This document shows positions 53,914 to 63,221 of a stretch of 64,000 nt of DNA, in pieces. A program made the position numbers and the translations under genes. How positions within the stretch are numbered: position 1 is the stretch's first letter; every line of letters begins with the position of its first letter. This DNA is from Devosia sp. LC5 (GTDB taxonomy: Bacteria; Pseudomonadota; Alphaproteobacteria; Rhizobiales; Devosiaceae), in the NCBI RefSeq assembly GCF_000735585.1, contig NZ_JNNO01000034.1, positions 1 to 64,000 of the forward strand, written 5' to 3'. The notes below the pieces were generated by a model. It saw only the letters and a list, made by a program, of their open reading frames with translations, searched no databases and was not told the origin of the DNA.

Positions 53914-55263
53914 ATGACCCCGTTTTACCATCTGCTGGGCAATAATCTGATTGCCAACATAACCAACTTCACCGTGTGGTTCGCACTGACCTTCTGGGTC
54001 TATATCGAGACCCAATCGGTGTTCGCCACCGGCATGATCGCTGGCGTTTATCTGGTGTTCACGGCCGGGTTCGGCTTCTGGCTGGGCAGCATTGTCGATC
54101 ACAATCCCAAAAAGCTCGCCATGCTGGGCTCGAGCGTGGTGTCGGCCGCCTTCTATGCCGTGTCGCTGGCGCTGTTGCTGCTTTCGCCGGCCGAGGCCTT
54201 CACCAATCCCTATAGCCCACAGCTGTGGATCTTCGTGTTCCTCGTCATGCTGGGCGTCATTGCCGGCAATATCCGCTCCATTGCGCTGCCCACCCTGGTC
54301 ACGATCCTCATTCCTGAAGACCGGCGCGACAAGGCCAATGGGCTGGTCGGCATGGTCTCCGGCATCGGGTTTTTGACCACCTCGGTGATCAGTGGGTTCC
54401 TCGTGGCCTGGGGTGGCATGGTGGCGACGCTGTCGCTGGCGCTGGTTTTGACCCTGCTGGCCTTTGCCCATCTGTTTCCGGTTCGGATCGATGAAGGGCG
54501 TGTCGAGGCGGTGCCGGGCGAACCGGTCGAGCCCAAGCGGGTCGATATCAAGGGCACGATTGCGGTAATCGCCGCCGTGCCGGGCCTGTTCGCGCTGATC
54601 TTTTTTGCCACCTTCAACAATTTCCTGGGCGGCATATTCATGGCGCTGCTGGACGCCTATGGCCTGTCGCTGGTGTCGGTGCAGGTCTGGGGCCTGCTGC
54701 TCGGCGTGCTGTCGACGGCGTTCATCCTGAGCGGGATCATTATCGCCAGGACCGGGCTGGGCAAGAATCCGCTACGCACGCTGCTGTTGGTCAACCTGAT
54801 CACCTGGTCGGTATGCTGCGTCTTTACCATCCAGCCTTCGATCTGGCTTTTGGCCGTTGGGTGTTTCATCTGGATGCTGCTGAGCCCCTATGCCGAGGCC
54901 GCCGAACACACGACCCTGCAAAAGGTGGTGCCGCTGGAACGGCAGGGTCGCGTCTTCGGTTTTGCCCAATCGGTCGAACAGGCGGCGTCCCCGTTGACCG
55001 CCTTCCTGATCGGCCCACTGACCCAATTCATCGTTATTCCATTCATGACCGATGGCGCGGGCGCCGATGCCATTGGCGGCTGGTTCGGCACTGGTCCGGC
55101 GCGGGGCATTGCGCTGGTGTTTACCGTTGCGGGCATCGTGGGCGTGGTCGTGACCCTATTGGCGCTGCGCTCGAAATATTACCGCCAGCTTTCGGCGGCC
55201 TATGCCGGCAGCTCGGACGACGACGACCTTGACGGGGAGGGCGCCAAGGCCAGCCCGGCTTGA
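53914..55263 (+). CDS. MFS transporter of the uronate locus
   Basis: The 449-residue inner-membrane protein has about twelve hydrophobic segments. It opens MTPFYHLLGNNLIANITNFTVWFALTFWVYIETQSVF and has IPEDRRDKANGLVGMVSGIGFLT and LEELRQGRVFG-like sequence (PLERQGRVFGFAQSVEQAAS) in the middle, as in MFS carriers of the MdfA/Bcr-like or multidrug type. The substrate is not certain; position 58 bases after the lactonase suggests a sugar acid or product exporter. An AGGAGAGG ribosome site precedes the ATG. Confidence 0.8.
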   Translation: MTPFYHLLGNNLIANITNFTVWFALTFWVYIETQSVFATGMIAGVYLVFTAGFGFWLGSIVDHNPKKLAMLGSSVVSAAFYAVSLALLLLSPAEAFTNPYSPQLWIFVFLVMLGVIAGNIRSIALPTLVTILIPEDRRDKANGLVGMVSGIGFLTTSVISGFLVAWGGMVATLSLALVLTLLAFAHLFPVRIDEGRVEAVPGEPVEPKRVDIKGTIAVIAAVPGLFALIFFATFNNFLGGIFMALLDAYGLSLVSVQVWGLLLGVLSTAFILSGIIIARTGLGKNPLRTLLLVNLITWSVCCVFTIQPSIWLLAVGCFIWMLLSPYAEAAEHTTLQKVVPLERQGRVFGFAQSVEQAASPLTAFLIGPLTQFIVIPFMTDGAGADAIGGWFGTGPARGIALVFTVAGIVGVVVTLLALRSKYYRQLSAAYAGSSDDDDLDGEGAKASPA

Positions 55264-55296
55264 CTTAACAGGCGCGACAGGATTGATGTCTAAATA

Positions 55297-55311
55297 TGAC
55301 TTTAATTGTCA
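55297..55311. promoter_or_regulatory. Candidate RirA IRO box (TGA-N9-TCA)
   Basis: TGACTTTAATTGTCA fits TGA-N9-TCA, the iron-responsive operator bound by the RirA Rrf2 regulator of rhizobia, and ATGAC-N7-GTCAT is a dyad around it. It lies 15-30 bases upstream of the iron-type binding-protein start codon. Confidence 0.5.
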
Positions 55312-55326
55312 TTTTATGGACCAAAG

Positions 55327-56247
55327 ATGATCACTCGCCGCTTGTTCTCGCTTCTGGCCATCCCGGCCGTGCTGACGCTGCTCGTGCCCGCCGCCTTCGC
55401 CCGGGACATTACTCACATCATGGGCACGACAGCCGTGTCCGACGCGCCGCTGCGCATCGTCGCCCTTACCAACGAAGCGACCGAAGACCTGCTGGCGCTG
55501 GGCATCGTGCCGGTCGGCGCGGTTCGCTCGGCCAATGCCAATCCATGGTTCGACCATGTCGCGGCCCGATTGGCCGATACGGTAGTGGCCGGCGAGGAGC
55601 TGGCGCCCGACATGGAAACCATCGCGGCGCTCCGGCCCGACCTGATCATCGGCAACAAGAAGCGGCACGAAAAGATCTACGACCAGCTTTCGGCCATCGC
55701 CCCCACCGTGTTTGTCGAGAACATTACTGGCCAGTGGCGGGAGAATCTGGCGGTCTATGCCGAGGCCGCCGGCAAGACCGCGGAAGCCGAAGTCGCGCTG
55801 GCTGACTATCAGCGCCGGGTGACCGCCATCCAGTCGGCGCTGGGCGAACGCCGCTCCGAAAAGGTGGGGTTGGTGCGCTTCATCGCCGGGCAAAATTACG
55901 CCTATAACAATGACAGTTTTTCCGGTTCGATCCTGCGCGATATCGGCTTCGGCCGGCCGCAGGCCCAGGACAGACCCGGCCTGGCCGAGCCGATCACCAA
56001 GGAACGCATTCCCGAACTCGATGGCGACCGGCTGCTGTATTTTTCCTACGAGACCGGGGACGGGCTGGCGCTCGAGGAGGAACAGAACTGGCTGGGCGAT
56101 CCGCTCTGGCAGAACCTGGCAGTGGCCAAGACCGGCCATGTCTATGGTGTGTCCGACACGGTGTGGGCGACCGCCGGCGGGATTCTGGCGGCCCATCTGG
56201 CGCTGGATGACATCGAGCGCATTTACGGGATCGCTTCGACGCGCTGA
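55327..56247 (+). CDS. Iron-siderophore/heme-type ABC substrate-binding protein
   Basis: The 306-residue periplasmic binding protein has a signal peptide (to about AAFARD) and the BtuF/FhuD-type helical backbone: LRIVALTNEATEDLLALGIVPVGAV, RPDLIIGNKKRHEKIYDQLSAIAPTVFVE, and the end WQNLAVAKTGHVYGVSDTVWATAGGILAAHLALDDI. Family members bind siderophores, cobalamin or heme. No permease or ATPase follows. An IRO-like box upstream supports an iron ligand. Confidence 0.85.
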   Translation: MITRRLFSLLAIPAVLTLLVPAAFARDITHIMGTTAVSDAPLRIVALTNEATEDLLALGIVPVGAVRSANANPWFDHVAARLADTVVAGEELAPDMETIAALRPDLIIGNKKRHEKIYDQLSAIAPTVFVENITGQWRENLAVYAEAAGKTAEAEVALADYQRRVTAIQSALGERRSEKVGLVRFIAGQNYAYNNDSFSGSILRDIGFGRPQAQDRPGLAEPITKERIPELDGDRLLYFSYETGDGLALEEEQNWLGDPLWQNLAVAKTGHVYGVSDTVWATAGGILAAHLALDDIERIYGIASTR

Positions 56248-56269
56248 TTGCGGCCCGCCTGTGGCCCGG

Positions 56270-57115
56270 TCAAGCCAGCAACAGATTGTCGATGAGCCGC
56301 GTGCTGCCCAGATGCGCGGCGACGGCGAGGAGGGCGCCTTCGGGGCCGATCGTGGAGATGGGTTCAAGGCTCTGGGGGTGGCGTACTTCCCAATATTGCG
56401 GGGCGATGCGCGGCTCGGTGGCAAGGCTTGCCCGACCGATGGCGGCAAGCGTGACGGCGTGGCGTTCGCCGCCCTCGAAGGCCTTGCGCGCCGCCTCAAG
56501 GCTTCTGAAGATCGCCGGAGCTGCCTGGCGGTCGGCGGGTTCGAGATAGATATTGCGCGAACTCAGCGCCAGCCCGTCGGCTTCGCGCACAATGGGGCCA
56601 CGCAGGATCTGCACGCGCAGGTTGAGATCGCGCACCATGCGCTCGATAACCACGCATTGCTGGGCGTCCTTCTGGCCGAATACGGCGAGGTCCGGCGCAA
56701 CAATATTGAAGAGCTTGAGTACCACCGTGGTGACGCCCCGGAAATGGCCGGGCCGCACGGCGCCGCAGAGATGGCTCGAAACGCTGTCCTCGGTGACGAA
56801 GGTGGAAGCATCAGGCGGATAAAGCTCATGCACCGGCGGCAGGAACACCGCGTCCACCCCCGCCGCTTCGAGCAGGGCGAGATCCTGTTCGATGGGACGG
56901 GGATATTTGCTCAGATCCTCATTGGGTCCGAATTGCAGCGGGTTGACGAAAATGCTGGCAATGGTGCGGTCGGCATGGCGGCGGGCCAATTCCATCAGGC
57001 TGATATGGCCGGCATGTAGCGCCCCCATAGTGGGCACGAAGCCCAGTTTTTCGGTCCCGGGCAGGCTGTCGCGCCAGGCCCGGACCTCGGCAATGGTGCG
57101 CAATATTGTAATCAT
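56270..57115 (-). CDS. panC: Pantothenate synthetase
   Basis: The 281-residue enzyme joins pantoate and beta-alanine with ATP in the cytoplasm. The HIGH-type motif is GFVPTMGALHAGHISLM, and the KMSKS-like loop is LALSSRNIYL. FVNPLQFGPNEDLSKYPR and FGQKDAQQ are conserved. The start overlaps the coaBC stop (ATGA). It is the last gene of the panB-coaBC-panC operon. Confidence 0.95.
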   Translation of the reverse strand: MITILRTIAEVRAWRDSLPGTEKLGFVPTMGALHAGHISLMELARRHADRTIASIFVNPLQFGPNEDLSKYPRPIEQDLALLEAAGVDAVFLPPVHELYPPDASTFVTEDSVSSHLCGAVRPGHFRGVTTVVLKLFNIVAPDLAVFGQKDAQQCVVIERMVRDLNLRVQILRGPIVREADGLALSSRNIYLEPADRQAAPAIFRSLEAARKAFEGGERHAVTLAAIGRASLATEPRIAPQYWEVRHPQSLEPISTIGPEGALLAVAAHLGSTRLIDNLLLA

Positions 57116-58323
57116 GCGATAAGGTCCCAGAGGCGTTTGGCAAGGTCCGTCTTGCTCATCACCGGCAGGGCAACGGCCTCGCCCCCGGCGCGGAACAGGG
57201 TGCCGCCATTGGTGGGCACGGAAAATCCGGTGGCGCTGGTTTCCCCGCTGCGGGCGACGGGATTGGCAAACAGGAAATCGAGTTTCTTGCCGTCGAGCTT
57301 CTTGCGGCCATTGGCTTCGACATCATCGGTTTCGGCGGCAAAGCCTAAAAACCACTGGCTGGTGGCGGCGTCCTTCAAGGCGCCCAGCACGTCCACCGAG
57401 GGCACCATATCGAGCGCCACGGCTTCGCTGGCGCGCTTGAGCTTATTGGCCGATGGCGTGGCCACGCGGTAGTCCAGCACCGCTGCGGTGGCGATCACGC
57501 CATTGACCTGCGGCAGGAAGCCCAGTGCGGCCTGCGCCATCTCTTCGGCGGTGTGCACCTCGACCAGAGTCAGGCGAGTGGCGCTGTCCTTGGGCGGAAC
57601 CGGGCGCACCACGCCCTTGTCCACGCCCAGCACATAGCGCACCGCGGCGCCGCGCCGCAACGCTTCCTCGGCCATGGCCGCGCCCATGCGGCCGGTGGAG
57701 TGGTTGGTGATGTAGCGCACCGCGTCGATCGGGCTGGTGGTGGGGCCGGCGGTGATCAGTACTGTCGTGCCGGCAAGGTCGGTTTCGGGTTGGATCAGGG
57801 CCGCTTCGATGGCGCCGACAATGGCGGGGATGGGCGCCAGCTTGCCGATCCCCACTTCGCCGCAGGCCAGCGTTCCGGCGGCCGGATCGATCACGCCGAC
57901 GCCGCGCTGCAGCAGGGTTTGCAGGTGGTCCTGGGTGGCGGGATGCTCCCACATCACGGTGTTCATGGCCGGAGCGATCAGCACGGGTGCCTTGGTTGCC
58001 AAGGCCACCGTGGTCAGCAGGTCATCGGCCAGGCCCAGCGCCAGCTTGGCCAGCACATTGGCGGTCGCCGGGGCGACGACGAAGACATCGGCCCAGCGCG
58101 CCAGATCGATATGCTCGGTGCCTGAAATGTCGGCCCCGAAAAGGTCCGACTTAACCGGCCGCCCGCTCAGCGTTTCGAGTACCAAGGGGGTGATGAATTG
58201 CTGGGCGCTGGCGCTCAGGATGCATTGCACCTGATGACCCCGCTTGGTGAGATCGGAGACCACGTCGGCCATTTTGTAGGCCGAGATGCTGCCGGTGACG
58301 GCGATGAGGATGTTACTGGCCAA
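57112..58323 (-). CDS. coaBC: Bifunctional phosphopantothenoylcysteine decarboxylase/phosphopantothenate-cysteine ligase, TTG start
   Basis: The 403-residue flavoprotein makes 4'-phosphopantetheine from phosphopantothenate and cysteine. CoaC residues are His71 (GTEHIDLARWAD), Asn121 (PAMNTVMW) and Cys154 (LACGEVGIGKLA), each offset by exactly four from E. coli H75/N125/C158. The CoaB half is ITAGPTTSPIDAVRYITNHSTGRMG and the GAAVRYV-type strand. The start is TTG (58323) with AAAGGA eight bases before; it overlaps the panB stop by 11 bases. An in-frame ATG 90 bases earlier lies inside panB and adds non-conserved sequence. Confidence 0.9.
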   Translation of the reverse strand: MASNILIAVTGSISAYKMADVVSDLTKRGHQVQCILSASAQQFITPLVLETLSGRPVKSDLFGADISGTEHIDLARWADVFVVAPATANVLAKLALGLADDLLTTVALATKAPVLIAPAMNTVMWEHPATQDHLQTLLQRGVGVIDPAAGTLACGEVGIGKLAPIPAIVGAIEAALIQPETDLAGTTVLITAGPTTSPIDAVRYITNHSTGRMGAAMAEEALRRGAAVRYVLGVDKGVVRPVPPKDSATRLTLVEVHTAEEMAQAALGFLPQVNGVIATAAVLDYRVATPSANKLKRASEAVALDMVPSVDVLGALKDAATSQWFLGFAAETDDVEANGRKKLDGKKLDFLFANPVARSGETSATGFSVPTNGGTLFRAGGEAVALPVMSKTDLAKRLWDLIA

Positions 58324-59119
58324 GGGAGGAATCCTTTGGGGCTTTGACCTCTGCGATATAGGCAGTGGCAGCGGCGCGGACAATCGCGGCGACATCGGCC
58401 TTTGGCTTGGCAAAGCTGGGCGGCGGGGTGACGCTCAGCCCGATCAGGTCATTGATCACCAGCACCTGCCCGGCGCAATCGGGACCCGAACCGATGCCGA
58501 TCGTGGGGATATCCAGCAGGCGGGTAATCTCGGCGGCCAGTTCGGGCACGAGAAATTCCAGCACGATGGCAAAGGCGCCGGCCTGCTGCAGCGCCTTGGC
58601 GGCCGCGGTCAGTTCGCGCGCCTCTTCCTGCTGCTTGCCGTGGCGGTAATAGCCGCCCAATTGATGCACCGATTGCGGCGTCAGCCCGATATGGGCCATG
58701 ACGGCAATGCCCTGTACCACCAGCCGGGCAACGATCGGCGCGGCTGCCGCCCCGCCCTCGATCTTGACCGCCTGGACGCCCGTTTGCTGCAGGAGCGTGA
58801 CCGCATTGCGCAGGGCAGTATCGGGATCGCTCGCGGTGCCGAAGGGCAGGTCGCACACCACCAGCGCGTGATTGGTGCCGCGCTGCACGGCGGCCGCGTG
58901 GCGGATCATGTCGTCCAGCGTGACGGGCAGGGTGGTTTCATGCCCCAGCACCACATTGCCCAGGCTATCGCCGACCAACAGGATATCGATCCCCGCCTGG
59001 TCGAGCAGCGCCGCGGTCACATAATCATAGGCGGTGAGCATGGCGATATTCTCGCCGCTGCGCTTCTTGGCCCGTATATCGCGCGTGGTAAGGCGCTTGG
59101 CCTGGCTCTGGACAGACAT
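58313..59119 (-). CDS. panB: 3-methyl-2-oxobutanoate hydroxymethyltransferase
   Basis: The 268-residue TIM-barrel enzyme makes ketopantoate from alpha-ketoisovalerate and methylene-THF. DSLGNVVLGHETTLPVTLDDM is the metal-ligand loop, VKIEGGAAAAPIV the conserved Glu loop and AHIGLTPQSVHQLGGY the third mark. The start MSVQSQAKRLTTRDI is preferred over upstream ATGs. It leads a panB-coaBC-panC operon, an uncommon order that links pantothenate synthesis to CoA formation. Confidence 0.94.
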   Translation of the reverse strand: MSVQSQAKRLTTRDIRAKKRSGENIAMLTAYDYVTAALLDQAGIDILLVGDSLGNVVLGHETTLPVTLDDMIRHAAAVQRGTNHALVVCDLPFGTASDPDTALRNAVTLLQQTGVQAVKIEGGAAAAPIVARLVVQGIAVMAHIGLTPQSVHQLGGYYRHGKQQEEARELTAAAKALQQAGAFAIVLEFLVPELAAEITRLLDIPTIGIGSGPDCAGQVLVINDLIGLSVTPPPSFAKPKADVAAIVRAAATAYIAEVKAPKDSSLGQ

Positions 59120-59280
59120 GGCACTCCTTGCAGTGAGCGAAGACCACGTGCCCCCGCGCGCCTTCATTAATGCGTTCGGGCGCTCAAGGCTATCCTCGCC
59201 GCCCAGCACGCCGGTGGATGGCAGGACGCTTTTGTTTTGCCTGTCGTCCAAATGTCATGTCCGGCTTCTAGATGGGCCGG

Positions 59281-60300
59281 ATGACAACCATCATGCTCGA
59301 CAATCTGACCAAGCGGTTCGGTGACAATCTGGCGGTGAACGCGGCCAGCTTTACGCTTGAGACGGGGTCTTTCACCGCCCTGTTGGGGCCTTCCGGCTGC
59401 GGCAAGACCACGCTGCTGAGATTGATTGCGGGCTTTGAGCAGCCGAGCGCCGGCACTGTTCATTTCAATGGCCGCCTGGTCGGCAGCCCCGGCACGATGG
59501 TGCCGCCCGAACGCCGGAGCCTAGGCGTGGTTTTTCAATCCTATGCGCTGTGGCCGCATATGGATGTCGCCGGCAATGTCGCCTATCCGCTGCAGGCGCG
59601 CGGCCTGGGGCGGGCGGCTATCGAGGAGCGTGTCGGCGCGGCGCTCGAGATGGTTTCCTTGACCGGCTTCGGACAGCGCGCCGTCGATGGCCTGTCGGGC
59701 GGTCAGCGCCAGCGCGTGGCGCTGGCACGGTGCCTCGTGACCGGCACCGATATCATTCTGCTCGATGAACCCTTAGCCAATCTCGACGTGCATCTGCGCG
59801 CCGAAATGCTGGACGTGTTTGCTCGCTTGCACGAAAAGACCGGTGCGACCATCGTGTTTGTGACGCATGACCAATCAGAGGCCTTGGCGCTGGCGGACCG
59901 GGTCGTCGTGCTGGACCGCGGCGTGGTGCAGCAATCGGGCCGTCCCGAGCAGCTTTATAACGAGCCGGCCAATGCGATGGTCGCGGGTTTTGTCGGTCGT
60001 GGGATGCTCGTGCCGGCGCTGGTGTCCGGGGGGCGTGTGATGCTGGCGGACCGGCCGGTTCCCGCTCGTGGTCAAGCGCAGGGCAGCAAGGCGACTTTGC
60101 TGCTGCGGCCGGAAAATCTGGCCCTGGCGGAGATTGGCGTTCCGGCCGCCGTCGTTGCCGCCCGCTATTCGGGGGCGGGTTATGACACAATTCTGCAATT
60201 GGCGAGTGGCCAGAATGTGCTGCTCACGGCCCGGGAGCGACTGGAGCCCGGCCGCCCGGTGCATTTTGCGGTCGAGGATGCCTGGATCGTGCCGGGCTGA
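59281..60300 (+). CDS. fbpC: Ferric-ion ABC transporter ATPase (FbpC type)
   Basis: The 339-residue ATPase has Walker A LLGPSGCGKTTLL, Q-loop VVFQSYALWPHMDV, signature LSGGQRQRVALARCLV, Walker B IILLDEPLANLD and H-loop FVTHDQSEAL. A TOBE-like C-terminal (LLLRPENLALAEIGV) follows. The proposed partner permease and binding-protein genes lie directly after it on the opposite strand. ATG 59272 nine bases upstream is an alternative start. Confidence 0.88.
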   Translation: MTTIMLDNLTKRFGDNLAVNAASFTLETGSFTALLGPSGCGKTTLLRLIAGFEQPSAGTVHFNGRLVGSPGTMVPPERRSLGVVFQSYALWPHMDVAGNVAYPLQARGLGRAAIEERVGAALEMVSLTGFGQRAVDGLSGGQRQRVALARCLVTGTDIILLDEPLANLDVHLRAEMLDVFARLHEKTGATIVFVTHDQSEALALADRVVVLDRGVVQQSGRPEQLYNEPANAMVAGFVGRGMLVPALVSGGRVMLADRPVPARGQAQGSKATLLLRPENLALAEIGVPAAVVAARYSGAGYDTILQLASGQNVLLTARERLEPGRPVHFAVEDAWIVPG

Positions 60301-62046
60301 TCAGCGCCAGGGCAGCACACCCACCGGAAAGCGGCCGGACAGCCGATCGAGCGCTGCCAGCAGCACTATGATCACGATCAGGGTAATGACGGCCACTGCG
60401 GCTGCCTGCGGTGAGAGTCCCGATTCCTCAAGGCTGAACAGGATCACCCCGATAGTCTCGTTGCGGCTGGACCATAGCAGCGCCGAGACGGTCAGTTCAT
60501 TGAAGGCGCTCATGAAGACCAGCAGCGCGCCCGCGGCCGCCGCCGGGGCAACGAGGGGCGCGGTGATCGTCAGCAGCCGCCTGATGGCGCCGGCGCCAGA
60601 TGCCGCCGCCGCCTCGTTCAGGTCGGGCGGCAATTGCCCCAGCGCCGCCTCTACCGGCTTGAGGCCAAGAGCCGCAAATCGCATCAAATAGGCGATGAGG
60701 ATGATCCACGGTGTCGGATAGAGGCTGCCCAGCAGCGGCAGCGGCCGCAGGAACAGCAGGATGCAGGCGATTGCCAGCACGATGCCCGGCAGGGCATAGG
60801 GCAATTCGAGCATGCCGTGTGACAGGCGCGCAAAGGCGCGGGGCAATTGCGCCATGCCCAGGGCCAGCGGCACGGCCAGCACTGCCAGGATGGCGGCGGC
60901 CAGGAGCGACAAATAGCTGGAATTGACGAAAGCCCGCATGGTGGAGGCCTGCCGCAATAGGACTTCCGCATAGTTGTCGAGCGTGACGGTGGCCGTCGAG
61001 AGCGCCACGCCATAGGCGGGCACGAGCGAGGTGGCGATGAGCGCTGCCGCCGGCAGCAACAGCGCGATGGACAGCGCCAGCATGCCGGTGATGGCGGCCG
61101 GCCAACGCCAGTGCCCGAGCGCGAAGTGCATCGGCGTGCCGCGGGTCAGCGCGAACGGCCTGCGGCGCAGCGCCAGGCCTTGTGCGCCGATACCCAGGAT
61201 GGCAATAGCGCAGATCAGCAGTGAGAGCCCCGCAACCTGCGGCAGCACGGTGGGCCCGTTGCTGGAAAGTTGCTGGTAGATCAGGGTCGCCAGCGTCAGG
61301 TAATTTTCCGGCATGCCCAATAGGGCTGGAATGCCGAAATTGCCGACGCCCGAGACAAAGGCCAGAGCCGCCGCTGCGATGACATAGGGCCTTAGCAGCG
61401 GCAGCACGACGCCGCTCAGTACCCGCGCCGGCCCCATGCCGGCGGCGCGGGCCGCCTCGACATAGTCGCGCGGTATCAGGATCAGCCCCGCGCGCAGGGT
61501 GATGAAGACAATGGGGGCGTGCTGGATTCCGAAGAGCACAATGATGCCGCTGCGCCCCAATAGGGGATTGGCTGTACCCGGCGGTGGCGCCAGGCCAACG
61601 GCGCCAAGCAGCGCGCTTGATGGGCCCAGCAGATGCATGAAGGCCAGCGCCATCACCTGTGGCGCAATCATCAGCGGCAGGATCAGCAGAAAGCCCTGCA
61701 GTTTGCGCAGCGGCATATCGGTGGCCGCAATCAGCAGCGCCAATGGTGCGCCAAGCACCAGCGCCAGCAGGGCACCGAATAGCGATGTATCGAGCGTGTT
61801 GAAAATAGCCCGCTGTGTGGCGCCGCGGGCAAGCCGGTCCAGCAGCAGGCTGGCATCAAATGTGCCCTCGATGAATAGCGCTGCCGCCACCAGGCGGCCG
61901 ATGGGCAGGACCGCCAGCAACCCGACCGCAAGAAGAACAAGAGCGGCGGGCACCAGGGGGCCCGCCGCTCTATGGATGCGGCCGTCCGGCAGCGACAAGG
62001 GAGGAACCGTGCCGGCCAGCCGCATCGATGGCTTGGATGAAATCAC
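60301..62046 (-). CDS. fbpB: Ferric-ion ABC transporter permease, fused (FbpB type)
   Basis: The 581-residue inner-membrane protein has two permease halves (about 30-290 and 320-575) with an EAA loop each: AARAAGMGPARVLSGVVLPLLRP and AAAASGAGAIRRLLTITAPLV. Such fused permeases belong to FbpB/ThiP-type transporters for ferric ions or thiamine. It lies seven bases downstream of the binding-protein gene on the same strand, and its stop abuts that of fbpC. Confidence 0.9.
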   Translation of the reverse strand: MISSKPSMRLAGTVPPLSLPDGRIHRAAGPLVPAALVLLAVGLLAVLPIGRLVAAALFIEGTFDASLLLDRLARGATQRAIFNTLDTSLFGALLALVLGAPLALLIAATDMPLRKLQGFLLILPLMIAPQVMALAFMHLLGPSSALLGAVGLAPPPGTANPLLGRSGIIVLFGIQHAPIVFITLRAGLILIPRDYVEAARAAGMGPARVLSGVVLPLLRPYVIAAAALAFVSGVGNFGIPALLGMPENYLTLATLIYQQLSSNGPTVLPQVAGLSLLICAIAILGIGAQGLALRRRPFALTRGTPMHFALGHWRWPAAITGMLALSIALLLPAAALIATSLVPAYGVALSTATVTLDNYAEVLLRQASTMRAFVNSSYLSLLAAAILAVLAVPLALGMAQLPRAFARLSHGMLELPYALPGIVLAIACILLFLRPLPLLGSLYPTPWIILIAYLMRFAALGLKPVEAALGQLPPDLNEAAAASGAGAIRRLLTITAPLVAPAAAAGALLVFMSAFNELTVSALLWSSRNETIGVILFSLEESGLSPQAAAVAVITLIVIIVLLAALDRLSGRFPVGVLPWR

Positions 62047-62052
62047 CGTGGC

Positions 62053-63027
62053 TTACTGGCCGAAAATCTCGCCAAACTGTTCCTTGTTGGCGGTCTCGTT
62101 GGCGAGGGCTGCTGCGGCATCGTAGGGCAATACCTTGATCCCGGCGCGGTCGGGATAACCGGCTGGCAATGCGACGCCATCGCGCGCCGGAATATAGCCC
62201 TGGTTCGACGCGAGCTGCTGGCCTTCTTCGGAGAGCAGGAAATCGATAAACAGCTTGGCATTGTCCGGATTGGGTGCCGAGGCGAGAATGGCCGCCGGCT
62301 CGGTGACGGCGGAAACGCCTTCGGTTGGGAACACGAAGGCCACCGGCGCGCCCTTGGCCGCTTCGCGGATCGGCAGGAAATCCACGATCATGCCATAGAG
62401 TTTTTCGCCGCCGGCAACGGCCGTCAGAATATCGCCATTGCCGCCGGACGCCTGGGCGCCATTGGCGGCGAGCGCGGAATAAAAGTCCCAGCCTTCCGCC
62501 AGACTACCGGTCAGCGTCACCGCATGGATCAGTGCTGCGCCCGAGGTGAGCGGGCTGGGCATGGCGAGCTGGTCCTTGGCTTCCGGCTTGGTCAGGTCAA
62601 GCCAGCTTGCCGGGACCATACTGGCGGCAGTGTTATAGACGATGCCCGTGGTGATCAGCTTGGTCGAGAAATAGGCGCCGTCCTCGTCGAACAGATTGGC
62701 GTCAAAGCCGGTCGTATCGGCTTCGGGATAATTGAGCAGCAGGCCTTCGGCCTTGAGCCCTTCCATGGTCACCACATCGGCGATCAGCAGCACGTCGGCC
62801 AGCGGCGCGCCGGCTTCGAGTTCGGCACGGAACTTGGCCATGATCTTGGGCGTACCATCGCGTACCCATTCCACCGTAATGCCCGGATATTTGGCCATGA
62901 AGGCGTCCGCGGTCTGCTGGGCATCGGTATTGGGCTGGCTGGTATAGAGTACCAGCGTGCCGTCCTGGGCGAAGGCGGGCGTGAGGGCACTGGCCAGCAT
63001 CAGGCCGGCGGCAAGAAGGATTCGCAT
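62053..63027 (-). CDS. fbpA: Ferric-ion-type ABC substrate-binding protein (FbpA-like)
   Basis: The 324-residue periplasmic protein has a signal peptide (to about TPAFAQD) and opens DGTLVLYTSQPNTDAQQTADAFMAKYPGITVEWVRDGTPKI, the FbpA/FutA pattern. The C-terminal VKVLPYDAAAALANETANKE-like end is typical. Most members bind Fe3+ through tyrosines; only scattered Tyr are seen here and a polyol or phosphonate ligand cannot be excluded. It is first in the operon with fbpB. Confidence 0.85.
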   Translation of the reverse strand: MRILLAAGLMLASALTPAFAQDGTLVLYTSQPNTDAQQTADAFMAKYPGITVEWVRDGTPKIMAKFRAELEAGAPLADVLLIADVVTMEGLKAEGLLLNYPEADTTGFDANLFDEDGAYFSTKLITTGIVYNTAASMVPASWLDLTKPEAKDQLAMPSPLTSGAALIHAVTLTGSLAEGWDFYSALAANGAQASGGNGDILTAVAGGEKLYGMIVDFLPIREAAKGAPVAFVFPTEGVSAVTEPAAILASAPNPDNAKLFIDFLLSEEGQQLASNQGYIPARDGVALPAGYPDRAGIKVLPYDAAAALANETANKEQFGEIFGQ

Positions 63028-63221
63028 GGCAGCTCCGGGGTCAGGTTACGGCTGGGATGTTCGCGACAATGCGGCGGACTTAACCAGCCTGTTTGACACT
63101 GGCATGACGAAACCGGGGTATGCCGGCCAGACGCCTCCGCACGAGCGCGTTGAGCCAATGATGGTGTTTGCACCCGCTCTTGCTCATCGCAGCGGCATCC
63201 ACCGGGCATCGCATTTCTTTG

